Shown here piece after piece: positions 52,001-60,534 of a stretch of 64,000 nt of DNA. The notes beneath the pieces are model-generated. The model was not told where the DNA came from. It saw nothing but the letters and a program-made list of their open reading frames with translations, and searched no databases. Position 1 is the first letter of the stretch. The number at the start of each line of letters is the position of its first letter. This DNA comes from Bosea sp. BIWAKO-01 (GTDB taxonomy: Bacteria > Pseudomonadota > Alphaproteobacteria > Rhizobiales > Beijerinckiaceae): assembly GCF_001748145.1 (NCBI RefSeq), contig NZ_BCQA01000001.1:372001-436000 (forward strand), written 5' to 3'. A program made the translations under genes and the position numbers.

Positions 52001-55000
52001 CCACACGCCGTGCTCCCCGAAGCCGACGATATCGGCCCGGCCGTCTCCGTTCACATCCGCCAGCTGACGCGGATACCGGTCATCACTCACCCAGCCGCCG
52101 GCACTCGGTGCAAACTGCGTGAGCGCGAAGCTCAGCGGCTGGAAAGTCCCGTCGGCATTGGCGAGCGAGACCCACACGCCGTGCTCCCCGAAGCCGACGA
52201 CGTCAGCCCGGCCGTCTCCGTTCACATCCGCCAGGTGACGCGGATACCGGTCTTGACTGACCCATCCGCCGGCACTCGGTGCAAACTGGGTGAGCTCGAA
52301 GCTCAGCGGTTGGAAAGTCCCGTCGGCATTGGCGCGCGAGACCCACACGCCGTGCTCCCCGAAGCCGACGATATCGGCCCGGCCGTCTCCATTCACATCA
52401 GCCAGGTGACGCGGATACCGGTCATCGCTCACCCAGCCGCCGGCACTCGGTGAAAACTGGGCGAGCGCGAAGTTCAGTGGCTGGAAAGTCCCGTCGGCAT
52501 TGGCGAGCGAGACCCACACGCCGTGCTCCCCGAAGCCGACGATATCGGCCCGGCCGTCTCCATTCACATCCGCCAGGTGACGCGGATACCGATCCTCGCT
52601 CACCCAGCCGCCGGCACCCGGCGCAAATTGGGCGAGCGCCAAGGAGAGGTCTCCAAACGCAGCCACCGGTTCAAAGGGATCGGCTCGGCCGTCGGCACCC
52701 AGCCCGGTGTGCTGCGCAGCCTGGTTCACCTCGAGCGTGAAGCCAGGGGCCGTGAAGACGACACCCGGGAGGTGGGTGGCATCCGTGTTCGCCATGATCA
52801 GCTTGGCGAAGGAGTTGCTCTCGAGCTCCGCATTGAAGCTGAGACCGGCGGTGCGCTCGAGATAGTAGAAGCGGTCGCCATCCTGGAGCTTTTCGAGCTG
52901 ATTCTCGAAGATGAAGTTGAAGGTCGAGCCCAGCATGCCGCCGAACGGCATTTTCTCTTCGGCCAGACCGCCAATCCACAGATCGATATCGTCGACGCCG
53001 GTGATGGTGGCTCCGTCGGCAGCGCTAGCCCAGGCTCCCGTGCCGTTCAAGAAGTCAAGGCGATCGGCCGGCTCGCCGACCCCGCCAAGCACCAGGAGGC
53101 TTGCAGCCGCACGTTTGTCAGCGAGCGTGGTCGCGGCCGTGATCAAGGGATGCAGGCCATAGGCGGCGATGAAGTTGATCACCGAATCCGCGTGCTTCAG
53201 GCTCTGAATCAGATCCACCCAACTGGTGTAGGGCTTGAGCTGGACTTCGCCAGTCTGCGTATAGATCTGCCGGCGAACCTCGTTCAGCGAGGGAATGCCA
53301 ACATCACGGCCGCGGGCGAGGTTGATAGTGGGCAGATCGAGCGGCAGGCCGAGCAGGTTGTTGCGCAGCGCCTCGGTGACGAACTCGTCGATCTCGTTGC
53401 CGGCCTGGCGGGTCACGCCGCGCACGATCGCGCTGGTTGCTTCCTCTGGCGTCGGTCCGCTGGCGGCGAAGGCGAGCGGATTGAGGAAGGCCGCGATCAG
53501 GCCGATCTGCTGATCGGGATTGTTGGGATCGGACGAGACGACATTGAAATCCGCAGTGAAGCGGTCGACCGTCTCGGTCAGCATCGAGTGGCCGAAGCGA
53601 TAGACGGTGTGCGCGAACTCCGCGACGATCGAGGGATCCAGGTCGACATCGTAGACCTGTGTCGGTGCGAAGAAGAGATCGACGTTCGGCTGGATGGTCC
53701 GGGCGAACTCCTCGAAGACCAGATGCTGGTACTGCATCTCCGTGCCGAATTTCGCAGTCTGGAACAGGCGCTCGCCATTCCACTGCAGGTTCGCGATCGC
53801 AGCGGCGTCCGTCGGGAAGGCCGCCGGCGCCGTACCCGGCATCAGCCATTCCGTCAGGAAGGCGAGGTCGCCCGAGGTCAGGACCGTGTTCTTGGTCTGC
53901 TCGACCAGCCGGTTATGCTCGGAGTGGAAGATCGCGTGCACTGTGGTGAGGCCGATATTCTCGTTCACGCGGCCGTCGCCGGCGATGTAGTGCGCGTCGA
54001 GAAGCTCGTTGTCATAGGCGAGGTTGTTGCCTCCCGGCCCCACAGGCACGGCGTTTCCGGTGAGCACATCGGCGTCAGGCGCAAGGACACCGGCGTTGAA
54101 GACCGGCACGGCGTTGTGGGCGATGTCGTTCAGGAAGGCGTGGCCGGTGCGCACCGCGTTCGCGAGGCTGATCGGCGCCGCCGGATTGCCTTCGACAAGC
54201 GTGGTGACGTCGTCGGCGTTGCCGGCAATGCCGTCCGGACCATTGTTGACCCGGATGACGACTTGCGGGAAGCCGTTCGGACCTTTCATGAAATTGCCAT
54301 AGGCGTCGGTCGCCAGCAGCGGGCCGCTATCGATATCGGCATCGGTGAGGTTGATGCCGAGAATATCGCGCGCCTGGGCCTTGACCACCTTCCAGGTCGC
54401 CATGCCACCGATCTCGGTGTCGTCAGCGGTTCCGAATTTCCCGTCGGCGCCCAGATCCCGGTTGGTGATCAGCCCGCCGGTCGCAACCGGATCGCCAGCG
54501 GCGTTGAGCTCATAGGCCCGCAGGAAGACCTGGTGCGAGGGATGCGAGGAATAGGTCTGGTTTTGATCCACAAACGGCGTGGTCGTGTTCGTATGCTCGT
54601 GAATGTCATCGGCCGTCCCGAGGACGCCGTCGGGGCCGGGCTGGTTGGTCGCCCGCGTCAGCACCATGAAGTTCGTCGGGCTGCCCGGAACAAAGAGCGG
54701 ATCATCCGGCTGAAGCGGGATGAAGACCGTGCCGGAGCCGCCCTTGGTCACGAGATCGAGGCCATGGTCGAAGAACTGGCCGAAGAAGGTCATCCAGGCG
54801 TTGAACGGCGCCGACAGGCCCGCATCCGGCGCGATGTTCGGGATTTCGAAGACCTGCTTGTCGTCGGCCGTGCCGAACTGGCCGTCGAGGCCGGGGCTGG
54901 TGACGATGGTCAGGCCGAGGCGGTCGACGGTTCCGTCAAAGGCGAGCTGGGCGGTTGCAACGGCGACGGGGTCTCCGCCGGCCTTGGCTGTATTGAGCGC

Positions 55001-58000
55001 CTGCAACACATTGAGGAGCGCAGTCGTATCCGCCGCGATATTTTCAGAGCCGGCGTTGCGAAGGGCCGCCGCAATCGCTGCGGGATTGTTCATGGTCTGG
55101 TCGACGATCAGGTTGCTGATCGTGCGCGGCTGCGAGTCGATCACCAGCCCGCTCGTCTGCTGGTAGGAGGTGCCTCCCTCTGCGCTGTTGAACACCGGAT
55201 TCGTGACGCGTGGGAAGACGTTGTCGGCCGCGCCGAAGGTCTCGCTCTGCTGCTGCGTGCCCAGATTGTTGCCGGAACCATCGACGGTGCGCAGGCCCAA
55301 CGGCACCCGCACGTTCGGTAGCAGCGAGGTCAGCGGCGTGCCGGCCGCGTTCGCCTCGGCGATCTTGATCTGGTCGAGAATGAAGTTGAGGTCCGAGCGC
55401 ACCAGCATGATGCCCTCGCCGCCCGCGGTCGCGTCGACGACCGGGGTCGGCGCGACTGGCGGTGGAACAGGTGCCCCCGCCGCGACCGGCTGGGTCGGAG
55501 CCGAGAACACCGTCTCGGTGACGCCATGGCCGTCGGTGAAGATCGCCTTGACCCGAAGCGAAGCGCCGACAAGATCAGGCGTGACTCTGAAGGTGGTGCC
55601 ATCGGCGCTCTGGAAAGCGAGATCGCCCAGCGGCAGCAGGATGATGTCCTCAAAGATGCCGGAAGCGGGCGCCGTCTCGACCTGCCAGAGATAGGAGATC
55701 GAGCCGGGCAGGATGCCATTGGGGGCTGCGGCGCTTGTATCGCCGTCCGTCACGGTGCCGATCGAGACACGCAGCATCTGGCCTGAGGTCGGAGTGTTGT
55801 CGGCCGCGCTCGACGTGGCATCCTGGATGGCAAGCTGGCCGGTCGGGTTCAGATTGAGTCCGGCGCCGTTTGGAAGCGTCACGGACACATCGGAAAATTG
55901 CAACCGCTCGACATTGACGAGAGTGTCGGTGCCATCCGTACCGACATTGTCGGTGACGGTGGTGATGCCATTGGTCGTCGTGACCGTGTAGTCGGTGCTG
56001 GCGCCGGAGAATATCGCCGTGTCGAAGGCGTTGTCGTCATCTCTCAGTTCGCGCACCGCCACGAGCTGACCGGGGTTCCAGACGCCGTTCAGCATGTTCT
56101 GCAGCAGGGTCGGTGCAACCATGCTGTCGAAGGTGGCGATCTCGGCGCCGGTTCCGTCGATATTCGCACGCACGCTGATGCGCACGTTCAGCCAGCGGTC
56201 GCCGTCGATCAGGTCGTCGCCGCCGCGACCTTCGAGCAGGTCACTGCCGGCACCGCCGAGCATGATGTTGCCGGTGGCAAAGCCGGTGGCGGAGAGGCCG
56301 GCCTGGAGCAGGAGCCCTTGCAACCCGTCGATCAGGGCGACATTGGTCAGTGCGCCCCCGGTAGCGCCGCCATGGTTCAGGATCGTGACCGCGTCGACAT
56401 TGTCGCCGCGCAGGATGTCGGCAAAGCGCGAGCCCGACAGGCCCTCGACCTCGGCGAACCGGTCGAGGATAGACGCCGGGGATGCGCCGACAGGCTGGAC
56501 AACGCCGGTGTTCGCGGCAGGCGTCTCGCCATGGGGCTGGGCCAGCGCAGCCAGCGTCAGGTCGACGGTCACGCCCTGCCTGTCGTTCTTGTAGGTGACC
56601 CAGTCGAAGCCGGACATGCCGTCCATCTTGTCCTGGGCATCGCTGCCGACGAAGATATCGTCGCCGCCTTCGCCGATGAACTCGTCGAAGCCGCCGCCGC
56701 CGATGAAGATGTCATTGCCGATGACGTTATCGGCCAGCAGGGGCGCAAAGTTGTCGCCAGGGGCGCCGTCCTGCGTGCCCTTCTCGATCCAGTCGTCGCC
56801 CTCGTTGCCGGTCGGCGGCAGACTGGTCTTGGCGCTGTAGATGAAGTCGTCTCCCTGGCCACCGAAGGTGGTCGAGATGTCCTCCATCGTGACGATGTAG
56901 TCCTTGCCGGCACCGCCCAGGATCAGGTTCCCGACACCGCCGACCATCATGTTGCCGGCATGGATGACGTCGTTGCCGGCGCCGCCCTCGAGCCGGTCGT
57001 CGCCACCGAGATCCCGGATGATGTCGTCGCCGTCGCCACCCATGATGGTGTCGTTGCCGTAGCCGCCCTCGAGTCGGTCGTTCCCGCCGTCGCCATAGAG
57101 CGTGTCGTCGCCATCGCCGGAGATGATGACGTCATTGCCGGCGGTGCCGCCAAGAACGACATGGTCCTCGCCGGTGTACTGGAGGTAGTTCGTGTCGGTG
57201 CCGGGCGTCGCCGGATTGTCGCGAATGACAAGAGGAACGACTTCGACGCCGTTGATCTCGATGCCGCCGGTCGGGTCGGCCCGGCCATCGAGGCCGAGCC
57301 CGGTATGCTGCGCCGCCCGGTTCACTTCGAGCGTGAAGGTCGGCGTGGTGAAGATCGCGTTCGGCAGATGCGTCGCGTCGCTGTTCAGCATCACGAGCTT
57401 GGCGAAGGAGTTGTTCTCGAGCTCGGTGCCGAAATTCATGCCGGCAGTGCGCGACAGATAGTAGAAGCGGTCGCCGTTCTGCAGCGATTCAAGCTGGGTC
57501 TCGAAGACGAAGTTGAAGGTCGAGCCGAGCATCCCGCCAAACGGCATCTTCTCTTCCGCAAGGCCGCCGAGCCAGAAATCGACGTCGTTGAGGCCGCCGA
57601 GCGAGCCGCCGGTAAAGGCGCCGGTCGCGTTCAGGAAGTCGAGACGATCCGCAGGCGCACCAACGCCACCCAGCACCAGCAAGCTCGCAGCCGCACGCTT
57701 GTCGGCCATCGTCGTCGCATCCGTGATCGACGCATGCGTGCCATAGGCCGCGATGAAGTTGATCAGCGACTCGGTATGTTTCAGATGGCCGGCAAAGTCG
57801 GTCCAGCTGATATAGGGCTTGAGCTGGCTGTCGCCGGTCATCTGGTAGAATTCGACCCGCGCCTGGTTGAGCGAGGGAATGCCGGTATCACGGCCGCGCG
57901 CGATGTTCAGCGCCGGCAGGTCGAGCGGCAGGCCGAGCAGGTTGTTGCGCACCGCCTCGGTGACGAATTCGTCGATCTCGTTGCCGACCTGGCGCGTGAG

Positions 58001-59734
58001 GCCACGCACGATCGCACCGGTCGCCTGTTCGGGCGTCACGCCGCTTGCGGCATAGGCGAGCGGATTGAGGAAGGCCGCGATCAGGCCGAGTTGCGGGTCG
58101 CCGCCGACAGTGTTGAAGTTCGGGTCGAAGCGATCGACCGTCTCGACCAGCATCGAATGACCGAAGCGATAGACCGTGTGCGCGAACTCCGCGAGGATCG
58201 CCGGGTTGATCGTGGTGTCGTAGCCATTGGGCGCCAGGAACTCGTCGACCTGCGGCTGGACCGTGCGGGCGAACTCCTCGAACACCAGATGCTGATACTG
58301 CATCTCCGTGCCGAACTTGGCGGACTGGAACAGGCGTTCGCCGTTCCAGTCGAGCGCGTCGATCTGGACCTGCGTCAGCGGGAAGGTCGTGCCCACGGCC
58401 AGCGGCGTGTCGAGCCACTGGTTGAGGAAGGCGACATCCCCGGTCGCCAACGCCACGTCCTTGGTCTGCTGGACAAGGCGGTTATGTTCCGAATGGAACA
58501 CGGCGTGCACGGCGGTGAGGCCGATATTCTCGTTCACGCGGCCGTCGCCGGCGATGTAATGCGCGTCGAGGAGCTCGTTGTCATATTGGCCGGCCGCAAT
58601 CGGTCCGGTGTTGACGATGCTATCGGCATCCGCGGTCTTGCCCGTCGGATCGGCAGCATGCGCGATATCGTTCAGGAAGGCATGACCGGTGCGGGCGGCG
58701 CCCGCGAGGCTGATCGGCGCCGCCCGGTTGCCCTCGGTGAAGCTGCCATCGGTCATCATGACCATCGGCATGCCGTTCGGGCCCACGATGAAATTGCCAT
58801 AGGCATCGACAGCCAGGACCGGCACATTGCCGACATCGGCATCGGTGAGGTTGATGCCGAGGATGTCGCGCGCCTGCGCCTTGACCACGGCCCAGGTCGC
58901 CATCCCGCCGATTTCAACATCATCAGCCGTGCCGAACAGGCCATCTGCGCCGAGATTGCGGTTGGTGATCAGTTCACCGGTCGCGACCGGATCGCCGTTG
59001 GCATTCAGTTCATAGGCGCGCAGGAAGACCTGATGCGAGGGATTCGAGGCGTAGGTCTGGCTCTGGTCGACGAAGGGCGAGGTCGTGTTGGTCGCAGCCT
59101 GGCCGCCCGCAGCCCGGTTCAGCACCATGAAGTTCAGAGCGCCGGGCGCCGTGCTGAAGAGCGGGTCATCGGGTTGCAGCGGAATGAAGACGACTTCGGT
59201 CTGGCTCGTGGACTTGGTGACCAGGTCGAGGCCGTGGTCGAAGAACTGGCCGAAGAAGGTCATCCAGGCGTTGAATGGCGCCGAGAGGCCCACATCGGGG
59301 GTAATATTCGGGATGAAATTGACCGGAGTGTCGTCCGCGGTGCCGAAGACCCCATCCAGCCCGGGACTGGTGACGGTGCCTGACCCTGGGTTCTGTGCAG
59401 CAGCCGCGACGGCTGCGGGATTGTTGGCGGTCTGGTCGACGACCAGGTTGCTGATCGTGCGCGGCTGGGAGTCCTGCACTAAGCCTGGATCGGCGTAGCT
59501 GGTGCCGGCCTCGGCCGGCCGGAACGACGGATCGGTCAGGCGTGGAAACGCCAGATCCGCGGCCCCGAATTCCGGGTGGGCCAGGTTGTTGAACGAGCCA
59601 TCGACGGTCCGCAGACCAAACGGCACCTGGGCGCTGGGCAGGATGTCTGTGAGGTTCTCGCCCTGAGCGTTCCGCTCCGCAATCCTGATCTGCTCGAGAA
59701 TGAACTCAAGGTCGGAGCGAAGATACTGCACCAT
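46049..59734 (-). CDS. Giant triple-domain animal heme peroxidase with RTX repeats (4,561 aa)
   Basis: The chain contains three animal heme peroxidase domains, each with the distal-His motif (FGQFFDHGLDL or FGQYFDHGLDF), the catalytic-Arg motif GDGR(V/A)NEN and the proximal-His motif YR(F/V)GHS: His167/Arg399/His526, His1657/Arg1922/His2049, His3600/Arg3778/His3875. Domains 1 and 2 belong to duplicated modules (about 1-1430 and 1440-3255), each with a peroxidase, RTX repeats and an Ig-like segment; module 2 also has six FG-GAP repeats. Domain 3 is followed by an Asp-rich linker (about 4150-4250), RTX repeats and the end KGNHTLTGSNFTL. There is no N-terminal signal, which fits T1SS. The start at 59734 has AAGGAGG upstream. 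MopA-like Mn peroxidases are the nearest known type. Confidence 0.92.
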   Translation of the reverse strand: MVQYLRSDLEFILEQIRIAERNAQGENLTDILPSAQVPFGLRTVDGSFNNLAHPEFGAADLAFPRLTDPSFRPAEAGTSYADPGLVQDSQPRTISNLVVDQTANNPAAVAAAAQNPGSGTVTSPGLDGVFGTADDTPVNFIPNITPDVGLSAPFNAWMTFFGQFFDHGLDLVTKSTSQTEVVFIPLQPDDPLFSTAPGALNFMVLNRAAGGQAATNTTSPFVDQSQTYASNPSHQVFLRAYELNANGDPVATGELITNRNLGADGLFGTADDVEIGGMATWAVVKAQARDILGINLTDADVGNVPVLAVDAYGNFIVGPNGMPMVMMTDGSFTEGNRAAPISLAGAARTGHAFLNDIAHAADPTGKTADADSIVNTGPIAAGQYDNELLDAHYIAGDGRVNENIGLTAVHAVFHSEHNRLVQQTKDVALATGDVAFLNQWLDTPLAVGTTFPLTQVQIDALDWNGERLFQSAKFGTEMQYQHLVFEEFARTVQPQVDEFLAPNGYDTTINPAILAEFAHTVYRFGHSMLVETVDRFDPNFNTVGGDPQLGLIAAFLNPLAYAASGVTPEQATGAIVRGLTRQVGNEIDEFVTEAVRNNLLGLPLDLPALNIARGRDTGIPSLNQARVEFYQMTGDSQLKPYISWTDFAGHLKHTESLINFIAAYGTHASITDATTMADKRAAASLLVLGGVGAPADRLDFLNATGAFTGGSLGGLNDVDFWLGGLAEEKMPFGGMLGSTFNFVFETQLESLQNGDRFYYLSRTAGMNFGTELENNSFAKLVMLNSDATHLPNAIFTTPTFTLEVNRAAQHTGLGLDGRADPTGGIEINGVEVVPLVIRDNPATPGTDTNYLQYTGEDHVVLGGTAGNDVIISGDGDDTLYGDGGNDRLEGGYGNDTIMGGDGDDIIRDLGGDDRLEGGAGNDVIHAGNMMVGGVGNLILGGAGKDYIVTMEDISTTFGGQGDDFIYSAKTSLPPTGNEGDDWIEKGTQDGAPGDNFAPLLADNVIGNDIFIGGGGFDEFIGEGGDDIFVGSDAQDKMDGMSGFDWVTYKNDRQGVTVDLTLAALAQPHGETPAANTGVVQPVGASPASILDRFAEVEGLSGSRFADILRGDNVDAVTILNHGGATGGALTNVALIDGLQGLLLQAGLSATGFATGNIMLGGAGSDLLEGRGGDDLIDGDRWLNVRISVRANIDGTGAEIATFDSMVAPTLLQNMLNGVWNPGQLVAVRELRDDDNAFDTAIFSGASTDYTVTTTNGITTVTDNVGTDGTDTLVNVERLQFSDVSVTLPNGAGLNLNPTGQLAIQDATSSAADNTPTSGQMLRVSIGTVTDGDTSAAAPNGILPGSISYLWQVETAPASGIFEDIILLPLGDLAFQSADGTTFRVTPDLVGASLRVKAIFTDGHGVTETVFSAPTQPVAAGAPVPPPVAPTPVVDATAGGEGIMLVRSDLNFILDQIKIAEANAAGTPLTSLLPNVRVPLGLRTVDGSGNNLGTQQQSETFGAADNVFPRVTNPVFNSAEGGTSYQQTSGLVIDSQPRTISNLIVDQTMNNPAAIAAALRNAGSENIAADTTALLNVLQALNTAKAGGDPVAVATAQLAFDGTVDRLGLTIVTSPGLDGQFGTADDKQVFEIPNIAPDAGLSAPFNAWMTFFGQFFDHGLDLVTKGGSGTVFIPLQPDDPLFVPGSPTNFMVLTRATNQPGPDGVLGTADDIHEHTNTTTPFVDQNQTYSSHPSHQVFLRAYELNAAGDPVATGGLITNRDLGADGKFGTADDTEIGGMATWKVVKAQARDILGINLTDADIDSGPLLATDAYGNFMKGPNGFPQVVIRVNNGPDGIAGNADDVTTLVEGNPAAPISLANAVRTGHAFLNDIAHNAVPVFNAGVLAPDADVLTGNAVPVGPGGNNLAYDNELLDAHYIAGDGRVNENIGLTTVHAIFHSEHNRLVEQTKNTVLTSGDLAFLTEWLMPGTAPAAFPTDAAAIANLQWNGERLFQTAKFGTEMQYQHLVFEEFARTIQPNVDLFFAPTQVYDVDLDPSIVAEFAHTVYRFGHSMLTETVDRFTADFNVVSSDPNNPDQQIGLIAAFLNPLAFAASGPTPEEATSAIVRGVTRQAGNEIDEFVTEALRNNLLGLPLDLPTINLARGRDVGIPSLNEVRRQIYTQTGEVQLKPYTSWVDLIQSLKHADSVINFIAAYGLHPLITAATTLADKRAAASLLVLGGVGEPADRLDFLNGTGAWASAADGATITGVDDIDLWIGGLAEEKMPFGGMLGSTFNFIFENQLEKLQDGDRFYYLERTAGLSFNAELESNSFAKLIMANTDATHLPGVVFTAPGFTLEVNQAAQHTGLGADGRADPFEPVAAFGDLSLALAQFAPGAGGWVSEDRYPRHLADVNGDGRADIVGFGEHGVWVSLANADGTFQPLNFALAQFSPSAGGWVSDDRYPRHLADVNGDGRADIVGFGEHGVWVSRANADGTFQPLSFELTQFAPSAGGWVSQDRYPRHLADVNGDGRADVVGFGEHGVWVSLANADGTFQPLSFALTQFAPSAGGWVSDDRYPRQLADVNGDGRADIVGFGEHGVWVSLANADGTFQPLSFALAQFAPSAGGWTSQSLYPRQVVDVNGDGLADIVGFGPAGVQVALGNADGTFQAPTFELHAFSTIEGGWSNQNTYPRELADVNGDGLADIVGFGEQGVSVALGQQGGPVVIRDNPETVGPDTNFLHYTGEEHVVLGGTAGDDIIMSGDGDDTLWGDAGNDRLDGGAGNDQLRGGTGDDIITDTGGDDNIQGGDGNDVLHGGNGVNLIIGGFGSDFIVTGEDASEAIGGQGNDFILGSKANEQDMGNEGDDWIEKGTSDGAPGDNFDPLGNDPVIGNDVFIGDGENDKFNGEGGDDIMAGKTGFGDRYIGGSGYDWAIYKPNTTGVTIDISDRFFDQPPVPGGSTSLSRFDFVEGLSGSDFGDVLNGDDSDATTLPTAGATGSVLTNIDLIAGLRDLLPAGATFFDGGNIILGGAGSDIIQGRGGNDIIDGDRYLNVRISVRANIDGTGPEIASFDSMEPMVPFMLNGTYNPGQLVIVREILTSTTADIDTAKFSGPLANYTITTNADGSVTVTDNVGTDGTDTLRNIERLEFADQSVVLGGANSEPVGLPAIVDANGGGIQVGDVLTADLAGLTDADNPGGTVPAFPVSYFWQVDNGNGTFDDILTFGAGEVERAHGPSFTVTDAESGLALRLRVVYQDANGVLEEVFSAPTAAVSVAPAPTIITGTAGADTLLGTAGPDIISAGAGNDLITIASTAGRDIIDGGADTDTVQVLGDATTESFQIFAAADATAAGFTLDPATQIAIIRNGLVIAELANIEEIVITSGGGGDTFQVIGNFAPTTLLTNTITIDGSTGDDTVNISALTSAHRIVFKSMGGHDTIIGALRPQDVIELAPGSTLANYTSTNNGNGTTTLTNGSHTITFATLPGGALPTFVDAGSTGGSGGGDGITGAFELTAGDVAGLKLLVNGQEVPGDDDTVPGVRDLSGHGNNIAHPDFGAADEHFIRLTDARFGEFDPAIGNNKVNPIFEGLDPRNISNILGVQEADLPKNGNDANIFFMAFGQYFDHGLDFLPKGGNGTIQIGAPGNGAPGSGNPADLTRGTVDEIVDGIPQHINRTSPFADQNQAYGSNGLVGQFLREGDGDGGLGSMLLAGAPDPSDPDFRLLPTLRELILEHWENNTVFTGLPGGPVAFRTHFAGLVDGSGVINTTMAANMASNFMGTGHALLLDANPFISVLDHYIAGDGRANENFALTAMHTIWARNHNFHVENLVEAGFQGTQEELFQAAKIINEAEYQRVVFDEFADHLIGGIKGDGSHGHGDYNPNATAAISHEFAAAVYRVGHSLIGQTMTVLDADGQPKQVALFDAFLNPTNDSGAFTAPLPPGYVPQPGYEQLGVESILGGIIRQPAEEVDFNIVDAVRNDLVRINADLFAFNVARGWDVGLGTLNQVRSDLAASQDPYVSEAVGYAGNLSPYTSWEDFQQRNNLSDAVIAQFRQAYPDLVLDANEIAAFQAINSNIDVAIQADGTGIVKGIDRVDLWVGGLAETHINGGMVGQTFWVVLHEQFDRLQEADRFYYLDRVENFDFYENFIDGQEFADIIARNTSLTNLPENIFETVIGDNDDNGTGTGDDVVGDGDATDDDVVVGDDADDDDDDDDVVVGDDDDGAGDGDDDDNDDDGAGDGDDADDDDVVGDDDDNDAAAEDGDEEDDAAEDDNAGTVTPLSGPGTNPGTHVGTELSDVLIGAAGADNLIGQGGDDVLIGAGGDDTISAGDGNDFVDAGEGRDAVFGGAGDDVLLGGAGNDLIDGEAGNDRIFGGTGDDRITAGAGDDTVVAGAGNDVIVAAVGDGNDVYFGDDSDGGSGIDTLDLSAITANLTVDLGNGPLGRGSAVSTDSGSDTLWSIENVATGSGNDTITASAAVNVMEGGAGNDTFRFLSKEAADGDTILDFEPGDKLDLSGIDANATLAGDQSFTLTSGPAFTATAQLVVSHETRADGDYTVVKGNVDGDGDADFQLNLKGNHTLTGSNFTL
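51660..52665 (-). repeat. Six tandem 171-bp units encoding FG-GAP (VCBS-like) repeats
   Basis: Units repeat with an exact 171-base period (for example the CGGCAC block at 52099, 52270, 52441, 52612). Each encodes 57 residues with the calcium-type loop DVNGDGRADIVGFG and then GVWVS and NADGTFQP. The four central units are nearly identical in DNA, indicating recent expansion; the two outer ones on the 51660 side have diverged. The array lies wholly within the peroxidase gene. Confidence 0.9.
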
Positions 59735-60534
59735 GACGCCCTCCTTGGGATCGCCAGGACCCCGTATTGGCTTCGTCGGGCAATGCTCCGCCGCTCGCGC
59801 CAAAGAGGGCACGACGCCGGTTGCATCGTTGGCCAGAACTTGATCGGTCAGCGCTTCAGCCCGTCATGGGCCCATCGCACAGCAGCATGATGCCTGTCGG
59901 CAAAACTAGTCGTTAGAGGACTATGTCGGACGTTATTTCCCGACCAGCGTCTGGGGACGGCGACGGAATTTGGTCGGCACGCGCGTCCAGACCTAACTCC
60001 CTACGCTAGCGACCAAGGTCTCTATTGAGTGCGGCCTCGGCCATGCCCGCCCTGCCGGAGCAGTTTTCCTGGAGCAGTTCGCGGGCGCAGCTCCCTGCCA
60101 TCGCCTCCGTCTTCCAGGATTCCATGCGCCTCTCCCCCAATATCTGCGAGAGGACCGGGCTCGATGAAGGGGGAAGATCCTGCGGTGCGAGACGAGAGCG
60201 GCGTCCGTCCCTCGCCTCCTTCGGGCAGGGTGCGGGACGACGCCACTTCGCCATGCTGCCCGGGGGCCCTGTTCGTCGCCTGGCGCGGATCGGGGAATTT
60301 TCAGGTTTCACGACCTCACGCCGCAGCTCCAGGCCAGGCCGACGCCGATCGGCATCGGAGCGGCGGACGCGGGCTGCCATGCGGGAGCCAGGAACATTCG
60401 CGCACGGCCCGCGCGCTGGCAACGCAACGGCGAAATTCGAAGGCGCGTCGCATCGGTTTCGGCCGCTCGGGCCGCGTCTCCACAGGCCGGGCTAGGCACA
60501 AGGCCTGCCCGGCATCGAACCTTGCGCTCAAGGG
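59735..60534. other. 800-bp region upstream of the giant peroxidase
   Basis: Open frames occur on both strands (for example about 60006-60422 minus and 60025-60495 plus), but neither product resembles a known family and both look like low-complexity GC-rich shadows. Near the middle, CTCTCCCCC...GCGAGAGG suggests a hairpin. It must include the peroxidase promoter and carries a GACCAAGGTC site. Confidence 0.5.
60011..60020. promoter_or_regulatory. GACCAAGGTC candidate regulatory site upstream of the peroxidase
   Basis: This is an exact copy of the 10-mer at 23317 and of the complement of 31619-31628, here 277 bases upstream of the peroxidase ATG. AATTTGGTCGG at 59968 may be a further half site. 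Confidence 0.45.

Noticed and set aside
51660..52665. Regularly spaced repeats suggesting a CRISPR array
   Set aside because: The period is 171 bases with no unique spacers. It keeps one reading frame and encodes FG-GAP repeats, so it is a protein-coding tandem array.
46079..59383. Long plus-strand frames opposite the giant peroxidase (about 46079-48862, 50537-51769, 52523-55321, 55898-59383)
   Set aside because: They are shadow frames of the peroxidase gene caused by codon bias and repeats. The catalytic motifs, RTX repeats and ribosome site are all on the minus strand.
59735..59812. 26-residue N-terminal extension of the giant peroxidase
   Set aside because: AAGGAGG is placed correctly for the ATG at 59734, and the second module begins with the matching RSDLNFILDQ sequence, so the extension is probably not translated.
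60006..60495. Small open frames on both strands upstream of the peroxidase
   Set aside because: Products are Arg/Pro/Ser-rich and overlap each other antisense. Neither has a family match or convincing ribosome site.
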